This document shows, piece by piece, positions 18,761 to 28,182 of a stretch of 64,000 bases of DNA. The DNA is taken from the NCBI RefSeq assembly GCF_000424545.1, contig NZ_AUKC01000015.1, forward strand, positions 29,950 through 93,949, read 5' to 3'. This stretch comes from Butyrivibrio sp. NC3005. GTDB lineage: Bacteria; Bacillota; Clostridia; Lachnospirales; Lachnospiraceae. Under the pieces are notes generated by a model. It saw only the letters and a list, made by a program, of their open reading frames with translations, searched no databases and was not told where the DNA came from. Position numbers and translations under genes: made by a program. Position 1 is the first letter of the stretch. Each line of letters starts with the position of its first letter.

Positions 18761-20080
18761 TCAATACTTACCAAGATACTCTTTCATTTCCCATTGAGTT
18801 ACGCAGCTTCTGAACTCTTTCCACTCTCTAAGCTTAGCATCCAGATACTTGTTATAAACATTTTGGCCAAGAACACTCTTTACAAATTCATTACTCTTGT
18901 AACTTTCTATTGCTTCTCCAAGGGTTTGAGGAAGTGTTCTTATGTCCTCTTTTTCTGCATCAAGCATTTGTATTTCTTTAGGCGGCATAATCTTTTTGTT
19001 TATTCCGTCAAGTCCAGCAGCTATGCATAAAGCTATAGCAAGATATGGGTTACAGGTTGCATCAGGATTTCTAAGTTCAATCGTTGTCTTCTTTTCTCTG
19101 GTGAAAGGAATACGAATAAGAGAAGTATGGTTGGCACTTGATGCTGTCCATGACATATTTACAGGTGCATCATATCCTGGAACAAGTCTCTTATAGGAAT
19201 TAACCAGCGGATTTGTAACAAGAGATATCTCTTTCATGTGTTCCAAAAGTCCGCCTATAAAATAATATGCTTCTTCTGAAAGGCCTCGATTATCACTGGC
19301 ATCTGTAAAAATATTGTTTCCTTTATCATCAAAAGCAAGAATTCCAATATGCATTCCAGAACCATTGACTCCCTCAGAAGGCTTTGGCATAAATGTCGCA
19401 TAATAACCGTGTTTTCTGGCAATTGTCTTAACCGCCATCTTGAAAGTCTGAATCATATCAGCGATATGACCTGCTTCATCTGCTGCAAAATCAATCTCAT
19501 GTTGCTGAGGTGCGATTTCATGATGAGATGATAGAATATTGAAATTCATATCTTCAAGATTTAATATAATATCTCTTCTGACATTTTCTCCCATATCTGC
19601 TGGTGCCACATCAAAATATCCTGCTTTTTCCTTAGTTGAAGGGACTGGATTCCCATCATCATCGCATCCAAAAAGGAAAAATTCCAATTCTGGAACAATT
19701 TTAAAATACATATTCTTTGAAGCGGCATCTTCCAAAACTTTTTTCAGAACATATCTTGGGTCACCATCAAAGGGCTTTCTATCCATTGTATATATGTCAC
19801 AGAACATTCTGGCTACTTTCCCTGACTGTGGTCTCCATGGATAAATTTCAAATGTATCCATATCAGGATAAAGATACATTTCACTTTCGTTTGTTCTGAC
19901 AAACCCCTCTACAGCAGAACCATCAAAAGTCAATTCATGATCAAGTGCCATTGCAAGCTGAGATGGAGTAATTGCTATATTCTTAGGTGTTCCAAAAATA
20001 TCGCAAAACTGAAGTCTGATGAATGCAACATCTTCCTCCTCTACCATATTAAAAATATCTTCTCTTGTGTACTTTGACAT
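18761..20080 (-). CDS. glnA: Glutamine synthetase type I (GSI-alpha size)
   Basis: GlnA condenses glutamate and ammonia with ATP. The 439 residues show the beta-Grasp N-terminus (FCDIFGTPKN), the catalytic ELEFFLF, the ATP-binding KPSEGVNGSGMH region (about 233) and NPYLA near 345. Length fits the Gram-positive GSI-alpha group, which is not adenylylated. It has a good promoter at 20188-20216 and an attenuator at 20106-20157, and it is followed by an ANTAR regulator. A second, unrelated glutamine synthetase (type III) is encoded at 34559-36646. Confidence 0.96.
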   Translation of the reverse strand: MSKYTREDIFNMVEEEDVAFIRLQFCDIFGTPKNIAITPSQLAMALDHELTFDGSAVEGFVRTNESEMYLYPDMDTFEIYPWRPQSGKVARMFCDIYTMDRKPFDGDPRYVLKKVLEDAASKNMYFKIVPELEFFLFGCDDDGNPVPSTKEKAGYFDVAPADMGENVRRDIILNLEDMNFNILSSHHEIAPQQHEIDFAADEAGHIADMIQTFKMAVKTIARKHGYYATFMPKPSEGVNGSGMHIGILAFDDKGNNIFTDASDNRGLSEEAYYFIGGLLEHMKEISLVTNPLVNSYKRLVPGYDAPVNMSWTASSANHTSLIRIPFTREKKTTIELRNPDATCNPYLAIALCIAAGLDGINKKIMPPKEIQMLDAEKEDIRTLPQTLGEAIESYKSNEFVKSVLGQNVYNKYLDAKLREWKEFRSCVTQWEMKEYLGKY

Positions 20081-20105
20081 AATACTCTCCCATTAGTTTT
20101 TATAA

Positions 20106-20157
20106 TAAAAAAGGCAAAGCTACCGTTAATGAAAATATCATTTCGGCACCTTTGCCT
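20106..20157 (-). promoter_or_regulatory. Attenuator hairpin in the glnA leader, candidate ANTAR target
   Basis: On the minus strand GGCAAAGGTGCCG pairs with CGGTAGCTTTGCC (one mismatch) and is followed by TTTTTTATT, forming an intrinsic terminator between the promoter and glnA. The 5' arm can alternatively fold as GGC-AAAGGT-GCC (20145-20156). Its six-base loop has A at position 1 and G at position 4, the rule for ANTAR-bound loops. The expected first hairpin upstream is not clear: only a stem with a five-base loop is visible. Confidence 0.65.
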
Positions 20158-20187
20158 GCTTATTGCAAGATTTATAAACACATCACT

Positions 20188-20216
20188 ATTCTAAATGCTT
20201 ATCATTTATTTTGCAA
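20188..20216 (-). promoter_or_regulatory. glnA promoter
   Basis: A -35 TTGCAA (20211-20216) and a -10 TAGAAT (20188-20193) are spaced by exactly 17 bases on the minus strand, upstream of the attenuator. Confidence 0.7.
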
Positions 20217-20358
20217 GTTTTTTTGAAATTTTTGATACCATTTTGCCGGCAAATCCCAAAATCACCATAAAAAACCCAATTCCATCATTTTTTCGCCCGC
20301 TGCATAATTAGCTGCATATTGTATCTTCATTTGCTACCATAAGTAATAGTTGCTATAA

Positions 20359-20589
20359 TTACAGCACTGTGCAACTGTTTCTTTCCGGTCTATCATCATT
20401 CATTACATAATGAGCATTGAATTCCATATTAATGTCTCTTAATTCTCTTTTTCCATCAATATAATCCTGATACATATCAGCAAGACCTGATGCGCAACCA
20501 TCACAACTTCCAAGCATGTTTCCAAGAGACTCTTCAACTATTTTTTCTCGTTCTTCTTTTGTTGTATCTTTTATCAAATATCCTGACAT
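20359..20589 (-). CDS. Small conserved protein of unknown function
   Basis: This 76-residue soluble protein (MSGYLIKDTTKEEREKIVEE...) contains CDGCASG at about 30-36 and another Cys near the end. It lacks a signal peptide. The CxxC pair could bind metal or form a disulfide. I recall close relatives as uncharacterised proteins in Lachnospiraceae, but no function. It lies between the glnA leader and the hybrid kinase gene, 57 bases after the latter's stop codon, and could be its last cistron. Confidence 0.65.
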   Translation of the reverse strand: MSGYLIKDTTKEEREKIVEESLGNMLGSCDGCASGLADMYQDYIDGKRELRDINMEFNAHYVMNDDRPERNSCTVL

Positions 20590-20646
20590 TTATTTTTCTT
20601 TCACCTTTTCCTATTTTTTTCACATCTTTATCATGTTATCACAATT

Positions 20647-23600
20647 TCACTCAAATATCTTCTTTAAATTTTGCAATATATCATTTATATTGGCCATGTC
20701 ACCAAGTTCGGCAGATTTCTTTATCTTTGTTATAAAACTCTGAGTTACTTTGTCCATTCTATAATCATTAAGTGAATCCATAACACTTATTATACTGTCA
20801 AAATCAAATACACTGGCAAATTCATCTGCATATTCAATTGCTTCTTTAATCTGTTTACATGAAATGCACTCTTTTCCATCTTCCATGCCACTATTAGAAT
20901 CTTCGCTGCATGTTTCAAACAAAGAAAATCTATCCAGAAAACTGCGATAAAACTCTATTAAAGCTTTAGCTTTTTCCTTCATTATATCTGTTTCTTGATT
21001 TTCTCCAAGATTTTCAACTTCTTCTGCATTTTTAGATAATTCTATTGCTCCAATAAGTCTAGCGCTTGACTTAAGTGCATGTGCCTGGATTGTTAACAAT
21101 TTAAAGTCTTCGCTTTCAAGACTTCTCTCCATATCAGAAGCTTTAGCATCAATCTCTTCTATAAATTCTGGAATGATGATAGAAAGAACACTTTCACCAC
21201 CACTATTATCAATAGCTGCATTAACATCTATTCCTTCAACCTGCGATAGCTTTCGTGTAAAATCTTCTTCCTTTTCCTCTACATCGACAAAACGACTGAC
21301 TTTTTCTTCTGGAATGTATTCTTCAAGCATCTGCTCTAAAAGTGATGACCGCACAGGTTTTGACATGTAATCATTAAAACCTTTACTAATATAATTTTCT
21401 CTTGCACCTGCAATAGCATTAGCTGTAAGTGCTATTATCGGAGTATCATAATTAGGGTTTTCCGTTTGAGGAATTTTCTTAATCTCCATAAGAGTTTCAA
21501 TTCCATCCATTTCAGGCATCATATGATCTAAAAAAATAATGTCATATTTCGTCTTTTTTATCATATCAATTGCTTCTTTTCCACTTTGAGCAGTATCTAT
21601 ATTTACCAGTGTCTTTCTTAGAAGTTCTTTCATTACTGTAAGATTAATCTGTGTATCGTCCACTACCAGTATTTTGGCTTCTTCTGCATGGAAGCTTTCC
21701 TGATACTTAGAGCCAAGCTTATGTTCTTCTTCCATCTCGAAATGCATTTGGCCAACACCTTCCCACTTTATAACCTTCTGCGGCAAAACAAGTTTGAGTA
21801 TTGTACCGTTTTCCTTTGTTTTTTCAAGACTCCCATAAGCGCCCATTAATTCCATAACTTTTTTTATTACCCCAAGATTTAATCCAATTTCCTGAACCAG
21901 AACATCTCCTTCATCGTCTCCACTTAATTCCCCAAGACGAAATACATGCTTTAACTCTTCAGGTGAACGGTAAATTGCCTTTCCTCCAAACTCTATTTTC
22001 AGAATAATCTCATCTTCTTTATTTTCATCTTTGGAATACGAAATTCTAAACATGAGATTTCCTTCATCATTAGAATATCTTACTCCTGTATTAATAATAC
22101 TAAACAGCATCTGCTTGATACGAGGCGAATCACCACACAGAAGATGCGGGATATTTTCATCTATTTCAATATCAAGATTAATATTTTTTTCTCTTATTCC
22201 ATGCAAAATTTTGCTGAATACATCACCTAAAATCTGACTAAGCTCATATTCAACATTTTTTATCTCCAAATTTCCTTTTTCAAGTCTTGAATAATCTAAA
22301 ATATCATTGATAAGAGAAAGCATATACTCAGATGACATAGCTATTCCACTTGCATATTCCTGAGTAGCTTTTTCTTTCGAAGTTCTTCGTATTATCTCTG
22401 TAAGACCTACTATGGAATTTATTGGTGTACGGATTTCATGTGACATATTAGATAAGATGATAGTCTTTGTCTCATTTCTAACATGGCTCACTCGAAGATC
22501 TTCCTGTAATTTTTGATTTTTTTTAAGCTCATCAACATATGCAATAGAAGCTTCTTCTGCCTGAAGAGAAGCTTCAAAAATATCATCAACTTCTGTACCT
22601 GTTTTTATATTAAGATCATGAAGCATAATGCCATTATCTAGCAGTTTATCCTGATTTTTTTGACTTAAAGCAAAGTTTTTTTCTGCAAGCGCAATCATTG
22701 ATAATGGTGTAACTACAATAGTCCTTAGATAGAGATTAAGAAAAACTCCAAGAGGAAGTACTGCTGTTAAAATCAGCAAAAAAAGCTTTAGTTCAATTGA
22801 TATAAGATATGCTGCGGGTGTAATAGGTGCAACATACTCTGGATTTTTGGTGTAGGTAGATAAATTGTAACTTATAGGTCTTTTTGAATAATCTTTATCA
22901 TCTTCATCACCTGCACCCATATAACTGTTAAAAACGTCTCTTGAATGTCTTGCTAGATATGGAGATACAGAACCAATCGTATATTGAATATTTACAGCCG
23001 TTGCAACTCCTATAAGTGCTACAGCCATCATCATTATGATGACGATTTTTTTACCAAGCCGCGAAGTTTCATGAATTACACGATTATCTCTAAAGTAGAA
23101 TTTTCCCATGGGAATATATGCAAGAATTTTATCTTTTGAATATTTAAATACAGCAAACGGGACAAGGCATCCGCAAAAAGCGCACAAAAATCCGCTACAA
23201 AAAAATCCCAAATACGTCATAAACGATGCTTTAAATACAGGAATCATAGTAAGTCTATTAATTATAAAAAATCTTGCACATCCTCCAATCAAGCTTAAAT
23301 AGGCTGAGAGATAAATAAGCTTTTTAATTTCCAGAAACCATCGTCTTTTGTTGACGATACCCACGATTATCGCCATGAGCATATACAGCATTATAAAATA
23401 CAGATTTCCTTTACTAATAAACATTTCCTGATAGAATCCAACTGCCACAGCCAGTACAAAACCAGAAAAGTAGCCCGAAAAAGCTACAAAAGGAACCATC
23501 AGCATATCCTGTATAGGTATTTCGATATCAATACCATTAATCGAAATTCCGGTATAGGTACTAGAAATATTGATATATAAAAGGAATGCAAATATTATAA

Positions 23601-23688
23601 GCACTGCCTGAACTACCAATCTAGCATAAAACCTATAGCTTTTCTCGTTTTTAGCTATCATAAATCTGTTTTCGAGATTTGTTATCAT
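20647..23688 (-). CDS. Hybrid sensor histidine kinase with receiver and Hpt domains
   Basis: The 1013 residues begin with about six membrane helices (25-190) and a further pair (213-233, 295-320) around an outer segment. Next come a HAMP-like/coiled region, a HisKA domain with SHEIRTP (His417), an ATPase domain (about 520-640), a receiver domain (AKILVVDD at 671, Asp721, Lys777) and an Hpt domain with QAHALKSSARL (His870). The C-terminal 80 residues add another helical segment. The ATPase domain keeps Asn533, but its G1 and G2 boxes are poor (IEFGGKAIY, IGLNLGVI), so catalysis is doubtful. AGGAAAAATAA precedes the ATG. It is divergent from a chemotaxis receptor gene. Confidence 0.9.
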   Translation of the reverse strand: MITNLENRFMIAKNEKSYRFYARLVVQAVLIIFAFLLYINISSTYTGISINGIDIEIPIQDMLMVPFVAFSGYFSGFVLAVAVGFYQEMFISKGNLYFIMLYMLMAIIVGIVNKRRWFLEIKKLIYLSAYLSLIGGCARFFIINRLTMIPVFKASFMTYLGFFCSGFLCAFCGCLVPFAVFKYSKDKILAYIPMGKFYFRDNRVIHETSRLGKKIVIIMMMAVALIGVATAVNIQYTIGSVSPYLARHSRDVFNSYMGAGDEDDKDYSKRPISYNLSTYTKNPEYVAPITPAAYLISIELKLFLLILTAVLPLGVFLNLYLRTIVVTPLSMIALAEKNFALSQKNQDKLLDNGIMLHDLNIKTGTEVDDIFEASLQAEEASIAYVDELKKNQKLQEDLRVSHVRNETKTIILSNMSHEIRTPINSIVGLTEIIRRTSKEKATQEYASGIAMSSEYMLSLINDILDYSRLEKGNLEIKNVEYELSQILGDVFSKILHGIREKNINLDIEIDENIPHLLCGDSPRIKQMLFSIINTGVRYSNDEGNLMFRISYSKDENKEDEIILKIEFGGKAIYRSPEELKHVFRLGELSGDDEGDVLVQEIGLNLGVIKKVMELMGAYGSLEKTKENGTILKLVLPQKVIKWEGVGQMHFEMEEEHKLGSKYQESFHAEEAKILVVDDTQINLTVMKELLRKTLVNIDTAQSGKEAIDMIKKTKYDIIFLDHMMPEMDGIETLMEIKKIPQTENPNYDTPIIALTANAIAGARENYISKGFNDYMSKPVRSSLLEQMLEEYIPEEKVSRFVDVEEKEEDFTRKLSQVEGIDVNAAIDNSGGESVLSIIIPEFIEEIDAKASDMERSLESEDFKLLTIQAHALKSSARLIGAIELSKNAEEVENLGENQETDIMKEKAKALIEFYRSFLDRFSLFETCSEDSNSGMEDGKECISCKQIKEAIEYADEFASVFDFDSIISVMDSLNDYRMDKVTQSFITKIKKSAELGDMANINDILQNLKKIFE

Positions 23689-23783
23689 TTATTTTTCCTA
23701 ATTTCTTTCTTTATTCTTCTGCTTTTTGCATTATGGAAATACAATATACAATTAGCTGTTTCACAGTTATTTTCAAAAAATCC

Positions 23784-23811
23784 TAACTTCATCTTTTAAT
23801 ATTGCCGATTA
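23784..23811 (+). promoter_or_regulatory. Candidate flagellar sigma (SigD/FliA) promoter for the chemotaxis receptor
   Basis: TAAC, 16 bases, then GCCGATTA resembles the SigD consensus TAAA-N15-GCCGATAT. It lies about 110 bases before the ATG of the receptor. Confidence 0.45.
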
Positions 23812-23851
23812 TATGTTTGTCAGAAGTTTTTCTTTTTCTTTTACAAAAATA

Positions 23852-23878
23852 TTATCGGTTTATTTTCTATATTATTTA
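23852..23878 (-). promoter_or_regulatory. Candidate flagellar sigma promoter for the hybrid kinase
   Basis: On the minus strand TAAA, exactly 15 bases, then ACCGATAA matches the SigD/FliA consensus at 11 of 12 positions. It points towards the kinase gene, giving a leader of about 155 bases. Confidence 0.5.
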
Positions 23879-23919
23879 TGCAATAACCCGTGTCTACGAA
23901 GCAAAGAAAGGAAATGACT

Positions 23920-25383
23920 ATGAATGAAATGCAGTACAAAAGAGCCAATAAAGTAAGTTTCTATGTATGTACCATTATTATTGCAAGTGGTATTGTAATG
24001 ACTTTAGGAAGCGCCATCCAGCAAACTGGTTTTACGCTTGCTAAAATTTCCATTTTATTAAGTGCCGTTATTGGTATCGCGATGCTTTGCGCTGGAAATT
24101 TTAAATACCCTGAAGCCAAGATGGGATCTATTCTTATTATGGGTGGATCCACCATTTTTTACTTTGTCTTATTAATCGCAGAAGATAATATTATGTATTT
24201 TGCCTTTGGATTACCGATTCTAATATCCAGCATAATTTACCTTAATAGAAAATTATGTAAGATTGGTATAACTGCCATATGTATTTCTTTTGCTATAACG
24301 TGCATTAAAACTTATGTAACAACTGGAGAATTAGATATGATTCACGTTCCTGCCTTTATTACACTTGGCCTTGCTTTTATTACAACACTTAACGTTGTTG
24401 CTCTTCTTACCAAATTTAATAATGAGAATAATGAAGTAATTCAAGAAAACGCTGAAAAGACTCAGAAAACAGGTCAGCAAATGGCTGATATAGCAAATAC
24501 AATAACAAATCTTTTTAACAATTCTCAAAGCAATATAGATGGTCTTTCCAAAATTATAGAAAACCAGCACACCAGCATGCAGGAAATTGCCTCAAATATG
24601 GAACAGACAGCAAATGCAGTTATCAGTCAGGCCGAAAAAGTTCAATCTATTCAGGGCGAAACAGATGTCACCAGGGAACTTAGTGATGAAATGTCAAAAG
24701 CATCAGAAAATACTCAGGCCACTGTAAAAGAAGGTGCAAAAGTTATTGATGAATTAAAAAATACATCAAAGCAGGTTGCCTCTACTAGTCAAATTACTGT
24801 TGAAGCCACTAAAGCCGTTATAGATAAAGTAGATGAAGTACAAAAAATAGTTGGTGCTATTCTTTCAATTTCAAAACAAACTAATCTACTTGCCCTAAAC
24901 GCAAGTATTGAAGCCGCAAGAGCTGGTGAAGCCGGTAAAGGATTTGCTGTTGTAGCTAATGATGTAAGAGACCTTTCAGAAGAAACCAATAACGCTTCAA
25001 CTGAAATAACAAGAATAATCAATGAACTAACAGAAGATGTGCAAAAAGCAATGGCCAGCATCGATGATACAGTTTCTTCTGTTGCTACTCAAAATGAAAT
25101 GATAGAGACAGTTGGAAATAACTTTGACAGTATCAATCATAACGTTACAGACATGATTGAAAGATTCGGAGAAATAGGCGAAAGAATGCAGTCAATTGCA
25201 ACATCCACTATAGAAATAAACGATGGAATTTCAAACCTTTCAGCTACCAGCCAGGAAGTATCTTCACTTTCCAATGAAGGAGTAAGAGGTGCAGATGAAG
25301 CTGTAAGCAGGTTTGATGAGTTCAAGAAGACTCTTAGAGATATATTTGATCAGGCTAAAAAACTGGAAAAAATGGATATTTAA
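23920..25383 (+). CDS. Methyl-accepting chemotaxis protein with membrane-embedded sensor
   Basis: The first 170 residues are a string of about six hydrophobic helices with almost no outer loop, so the sensor sits in the membrane. There is no large extracellular ligand domain. A coiled-coil signalling domain follows, with the highly conserved hairpin tip [20 protein letters not shown] (about residues 320-339) and [19 protein letters not shown] after it. The start at 23920 ([11 protein letters not shown]) has AAGGAA seven bases upstream and is preferred over the in-frame GTG at 23890. It should couple to CheA/CheW and the flagellar motor. The ligand is unknown. Confidence 0.9.
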   Translation: MNEMQYKRANKVSFYVCTIIIASGIVMTLGSAIQQTGFTLAKISILLSAVIGIAMLCAGNFKYPEAKMGSILIMGGSTIFYFVLLIAEDNIMYFAFGLPILISSIIYLNRKLCKIGITAICISFAITCIKTYVTTGELDMIHVPAFITLGLAFITTLNVVALLTKFNNENNEVIQENAEKTQKTGQQMADIANTITNLFNNSQSNIDGLSKIIENQHTSMQEIASNMEQTANAVISQAEKVQSIQGETDVTRELSDEMSKASENTQATVKEGAKVIDELKNTSKQVASTSQITVEATKAVIDKVDEVQKIVGAILSISKQTNLLALNASIEAARAGEAGKGFAVVANDVRDLSEETNNASTEITRIINELTEDVQKAMASIDDTVSSVATQNEMIETVGNNFDSINHNVTDMIERFGEIGERMQSIATSTIEINDGISNLSATSQEVSSLSNEGVRGADEAVSRFDEFKKTLRDIFDQAKKLEKMDI

Positions 25384-25387
25384 CATA

Positions 25388-25430
25388 TCTAAAAACGGCT
25401 ACCACTTTATAAGTGATAGCCGTAAGTTTT
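25388..25430. terminator. Shared terminator between the receptor and metQ
   Basis: ACGGCTA-c-CACTT pairs with AAGTG-a-TAGCCGT. On the minus strand it is followed by TTTTTAG and on the plus strand by AAGTTTTC, so it can serve both convergent genes, best for metQ. Confidence 0.8.
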
Positions 25431-25460
25431 CATTGGCTGAATTTTGCTGTTTTATCTTTA

Positions 25461-26303
25461 TTATTTACCTGTATATGGAATAACAGAACCATCATACTTT
25501 TCTTTAATCCACTTTGTTACTTCGTCTGACTTTAATACTTCCACGAGAGCTACAACGCCTTCGTTCTTTTCATTTCCTTCTTTTACAGCAATAACATTTA
25601 CATAGTTCTCTGCTGCCTGTGAATCCTGCTTCTCATAAGCAAGTGCATCTGTTGCAACCTTGAATCCAGCTGCCATTGCATAATTACCGTTCATAACAGC
25701 ATAAGAAACACTTTCGAGCTGGTGAGGAACCTGAGCTGCCTCGATTTCTACGATTTCAAGCTTCTTTGTATTCTCTACAATATCATTCTTTGTAGCATCA
25801 AGACCTACTCCGTCTTTAAGTTTTATAAGCCCATTATCCTGAAGTAAAAGAAGTGCTCTTGCTTCATTAGTTGTATCATTTGGAACAGCAATTGAATCAC
25901 CTTCTGCTATATCATCAAGAGACTTTTTCTTTCCTGCATAGATTCCAAATGGTTCATAATGAATGTTTCCTACAGAAACAAGTTTTGTCCCATTTTCTTT
26001 ATTGAAATCATTAAGATATGTTATGTGCTGAAAATAGTTTGCATCAAGCTGTCCCTGATCTACAACCATATTAGGCTGTACATAATCATCAAATACAGTA
26101 ACTTTCAATTCATAACCCTTTTTCTCCAACGCACTCTTAACAACATCGCTCTCAAGAATCTCTGCGTGTGGCGCTGCTGTTGCTGCGATTGTGATTGTCT
26201 TTAATCCCTTAGATGACTCCTCATTACTACTCTTAGAGCATCCAGAAATTGCCATTAAAGAAAATACACCTACCAAAGCAACAGATAACAATCTTTTTTT
26301 CAT
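25461..26303 (-). CDS. metQ: Methionine-binding lipoprotein MetQ
   Basis: The protein has a lipoprotein signal peptide ending LMAISGC and belongs to the NlpA/MetQ family (TIAATAAPHAEILE near the mature N-terminus; VPNDTTNEARALLLLQDNGL at about 135). It captures methionine outside the membrane for the MetNI transporter. The start at 26303 is set by AGGAAGGAGA and by the signal peptide; an in-frame extension to 26402 would place 33 residues before it and overlap metI. Order is metN-metI-metQ. Confidence 0.92.
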   Translation of the reverse strand: MKKRLLSVALVGVFSLMAISGCSKSSNEESSKGLKTITIAATAAPHAEILESDVVKSALEKKGYELKVTVFDDYVQPNMVVDQGQLDANYFQHITYLNDFNKENGTKLVSVGNIHYEPFGIYAGKKKSLDDIAEGDSIAVPNDTTNEARALLLLQDNGLIKLKDGVGLDATKNDIVENTKKLEIVEIEAAQVPHQLESVSYAVMNGNYAMAAGFKVATDALAYEKQDSQAAENYVNVIAVKEGNEKNEGVVALVEVLKSDEVTKWIKEKYDGSVIPYTGK

Positions 26304-26355
26304 AATTTTCTCCTTCCTCGCCATGAATGGCAATGCTTCATTAGTGAATGCTATA

Positions 26356-27045
26356 TTAGTGAATACTTCTACGGTCAAGCTTATGTCCAAGCCACATTCC
26401 AAATGCCTGCATAACCTGAACTAATACGACCAGAAGTACTACTGTTATTATCATAACTTCGGTCTTGTATCTATAGTAACCATACTGAATAGCTACATCA
26501 CCAAGACCTCCGCCACCAACAGAACCCGCCATAGCTGAATATCCTAGAATAGTTGCAAGAGCAATCGTCACACCAATGATAAGTGAAGTTCTGGCTTCTG
26601 TTATCATAACTTTAAATACGATAGTAAAATTAGATGCACCCATACTTTGAGCTGCTTCAATAACTCCTTTATCCACTTCCAAAAGAGAAGATTCAACCAT
26701 ACGTGCAATAAAAGGCGCTGCTGAAACTACAAGAGGTACAATTGTTGCAGTTGAACCAAATGTAACACCAACTATTTTCTTGGTAAGCGGCATAATCAAA
26801 ATAAGCAAAATCAAAAACGGTATACTACGAACTATGTTTGTTATTGTATCAAGTATTCTGTACAATACCTTATTTGAACAAAGACCATTTGGAGCAGTAA
26901 CAACAAGGCCTATTCCCATAGGGATTCCTATAACATACGCTACAAGTGTTGAAACAAACACCATATATAACGTAACACCTGTATTACTCACTAAAAGTGT
27001 TCCATACTGATTCCAAAAATCCGAAATTTGACTACTAAAACTCAT
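26356..27045 (-). CDS. metI: Methionine ABC transporter permease MetI
   Basis: This 229-residue protein has five or six membrane helices and the permease EAA-type loop (EAAQSMGASNFTIVFKVMI, about 130-148) that docks on the ATPase. MAGSVGGGGLGDVAIQYGYYR near 185 (a little over one motif) is characteristic of MetI. It begins 3 bases after the metN stop codon. Confidence 0.94.
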   Translation of the reverse strand: MSFSSQISDFWNQYGTLLVSNTGVTLYMVFVSTLVAYVIGIPMGIGLVVTAPNGLCSNKVLYRILDTITNIVRSIPFLILLILIMPLTKKIVGVTFGSTATIVPLVVSAAPFIARMVESSLLEVDKGVIEAAQSMGASNFTIVFKVMITEARTSLIIGVTIALATILGYSAMAGSVGGGGLGDVAIQYGYYRYKTEVMIITVVLLVVLVQVMQAFGMWLGHKLDRRSIH

Positions 27046-27048
27046 TTA

Positions 27049-28131
27049 TTATTCCTCACCTTCATATTTCTCAAAATCAGCCATAGATGAGAGAATCTGA
27101 ACCTCAAGACCATGCTCTTTCAAAAAGTCTATCATCTGAAGACTAAGTTCCTCATCTTCCGGAAGCTGTAATACCATCTGTCCCTGAGCTGTTCCACCAA
27201 TATCTCTTGTATCTGCTCTCATAATATTAACCGGACTTAAGAACTTAAGGACCATATTAGCAACAACTGGTTCATATGAAGAATTTTTGGTAAATACTAT
27301 ACGAATAAGCTTTCCGCCCTTCATACGCGCAACTGTTCCTGCACCTTGATTAAGCATAAGCTTAAGCGCTGCATCAGACTTGGGATTTGCGAATACATCC
27401 AGTACATTACCCGTCTCTGCAAGTTTTCCATGATCAATAATTGCAACTTTATTGCAGATCTCCTGGACTACATTCATTGCATGAGTGATTATTACTATAG
27501 TAATACCATGCTTTTGATTAATATCCTTTAATAATTCAAGTACTTCTTTTGTTGTCTTAGGATCAAGGGCACTTGTTGCTTCATCGCAAAGAAGAACTTT
27601 AGGATCATTTGCAAGTGCTCTTGCTATAGCAACTCTTTGCTTCTGACCACCAGAAAGCTGTGAAGGATACATTTTAGCTTTTTCTAAAAGTCCAACTTCT
27701 TCAAGAAGTCGCTCAGCTTTTTTTCTTGCAACTTTCCTATCAACCTTGTTTATTTCCATAGGAAAACAAACATTGTCTATAACATTTCTCTGCATCAAAA
27801 GATTGAAATTCTGGAAAATCATTGAAATTTCAACGCGTTCTTTTCTAAGCTCTTTGGTAGACATAGCAGATAAACTGCGGCCTTCAATAAAAACATCACC
27901 TGATGTAGGGCGTTCCAAAAAATTAAGGCAACGCACCAAAGTAGATTTTCCGGCACCACTCATACCGATTATTCCAAAAATATCACCTTTTTCAATATCT
28001 AAAGAAATATCAGAAAGAGCTTCAACATCCTGCTCTTTTGATGAAAAAATCTTGCTGACATGTTCAAGACGAATAATAGGTTCTTCTCCATTAACCTTAT
28101 TATTCCCGTTTGTCAGATTATTATCCTGCAT
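27049..28131 (-). CDS. metN: Methionine ABC transporter ATPase MetN
   Basis: The ABC domain has Walker A GMSGAGKST (about 58), the signature [15 protein letters not shown] (about 160) and Walker B VLLCDEATSALDP. The C-terminal 75 residues form the NIL/ACT-like domain that binds methionine and inhibits transport when the cell is replete. At 360 residues it is normal. I find no SAM riboswitch or T-box in the 52 bases upstream, which is a little unusual for this operon. Confidence 0.95.
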   Translation of the reverse strand: MQDNNLTNGNNKVNGEEPIIRLEHVSKIFSSKEQDVEALSDISLDIEKGDIFGIIGMSGAGKSTLVRCLNFLERPTSGDVFIEGRSLSAMSTKELRKERVEISMIFQNFNLLMQRNVIDNVCFPMEINKVDRKVARKKAERLLEEVGLLEKAKMYPSQLSGGQKQRVAIARALANDPKVLLCDEATSALDPKTTKEVLELLKDINQKHGITIVIITHAMNVVQEICNKVAIIDHGKLAETGNVLDVFANPKSDAALKLMLNQGAGTVARMKGGKLIRIVFTKNSSYEPVVANMVLKFLSPVNIMRADTRDIGGTAQGQMVLQLPEDEELSLQMIDFLKEHGLEVQILSSMADFEKYEGEE

Positions 28132-28182
28132 ACTAACACATTCCCTTCGTATATCATATATGTTTCAAAAAAAATTTTAACA

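Noticed and set aside
28132..28182. SAM riboswitch or T-box before metN
   Set aside because: The gap is only about 50 bases and contains no conserved core of either element.
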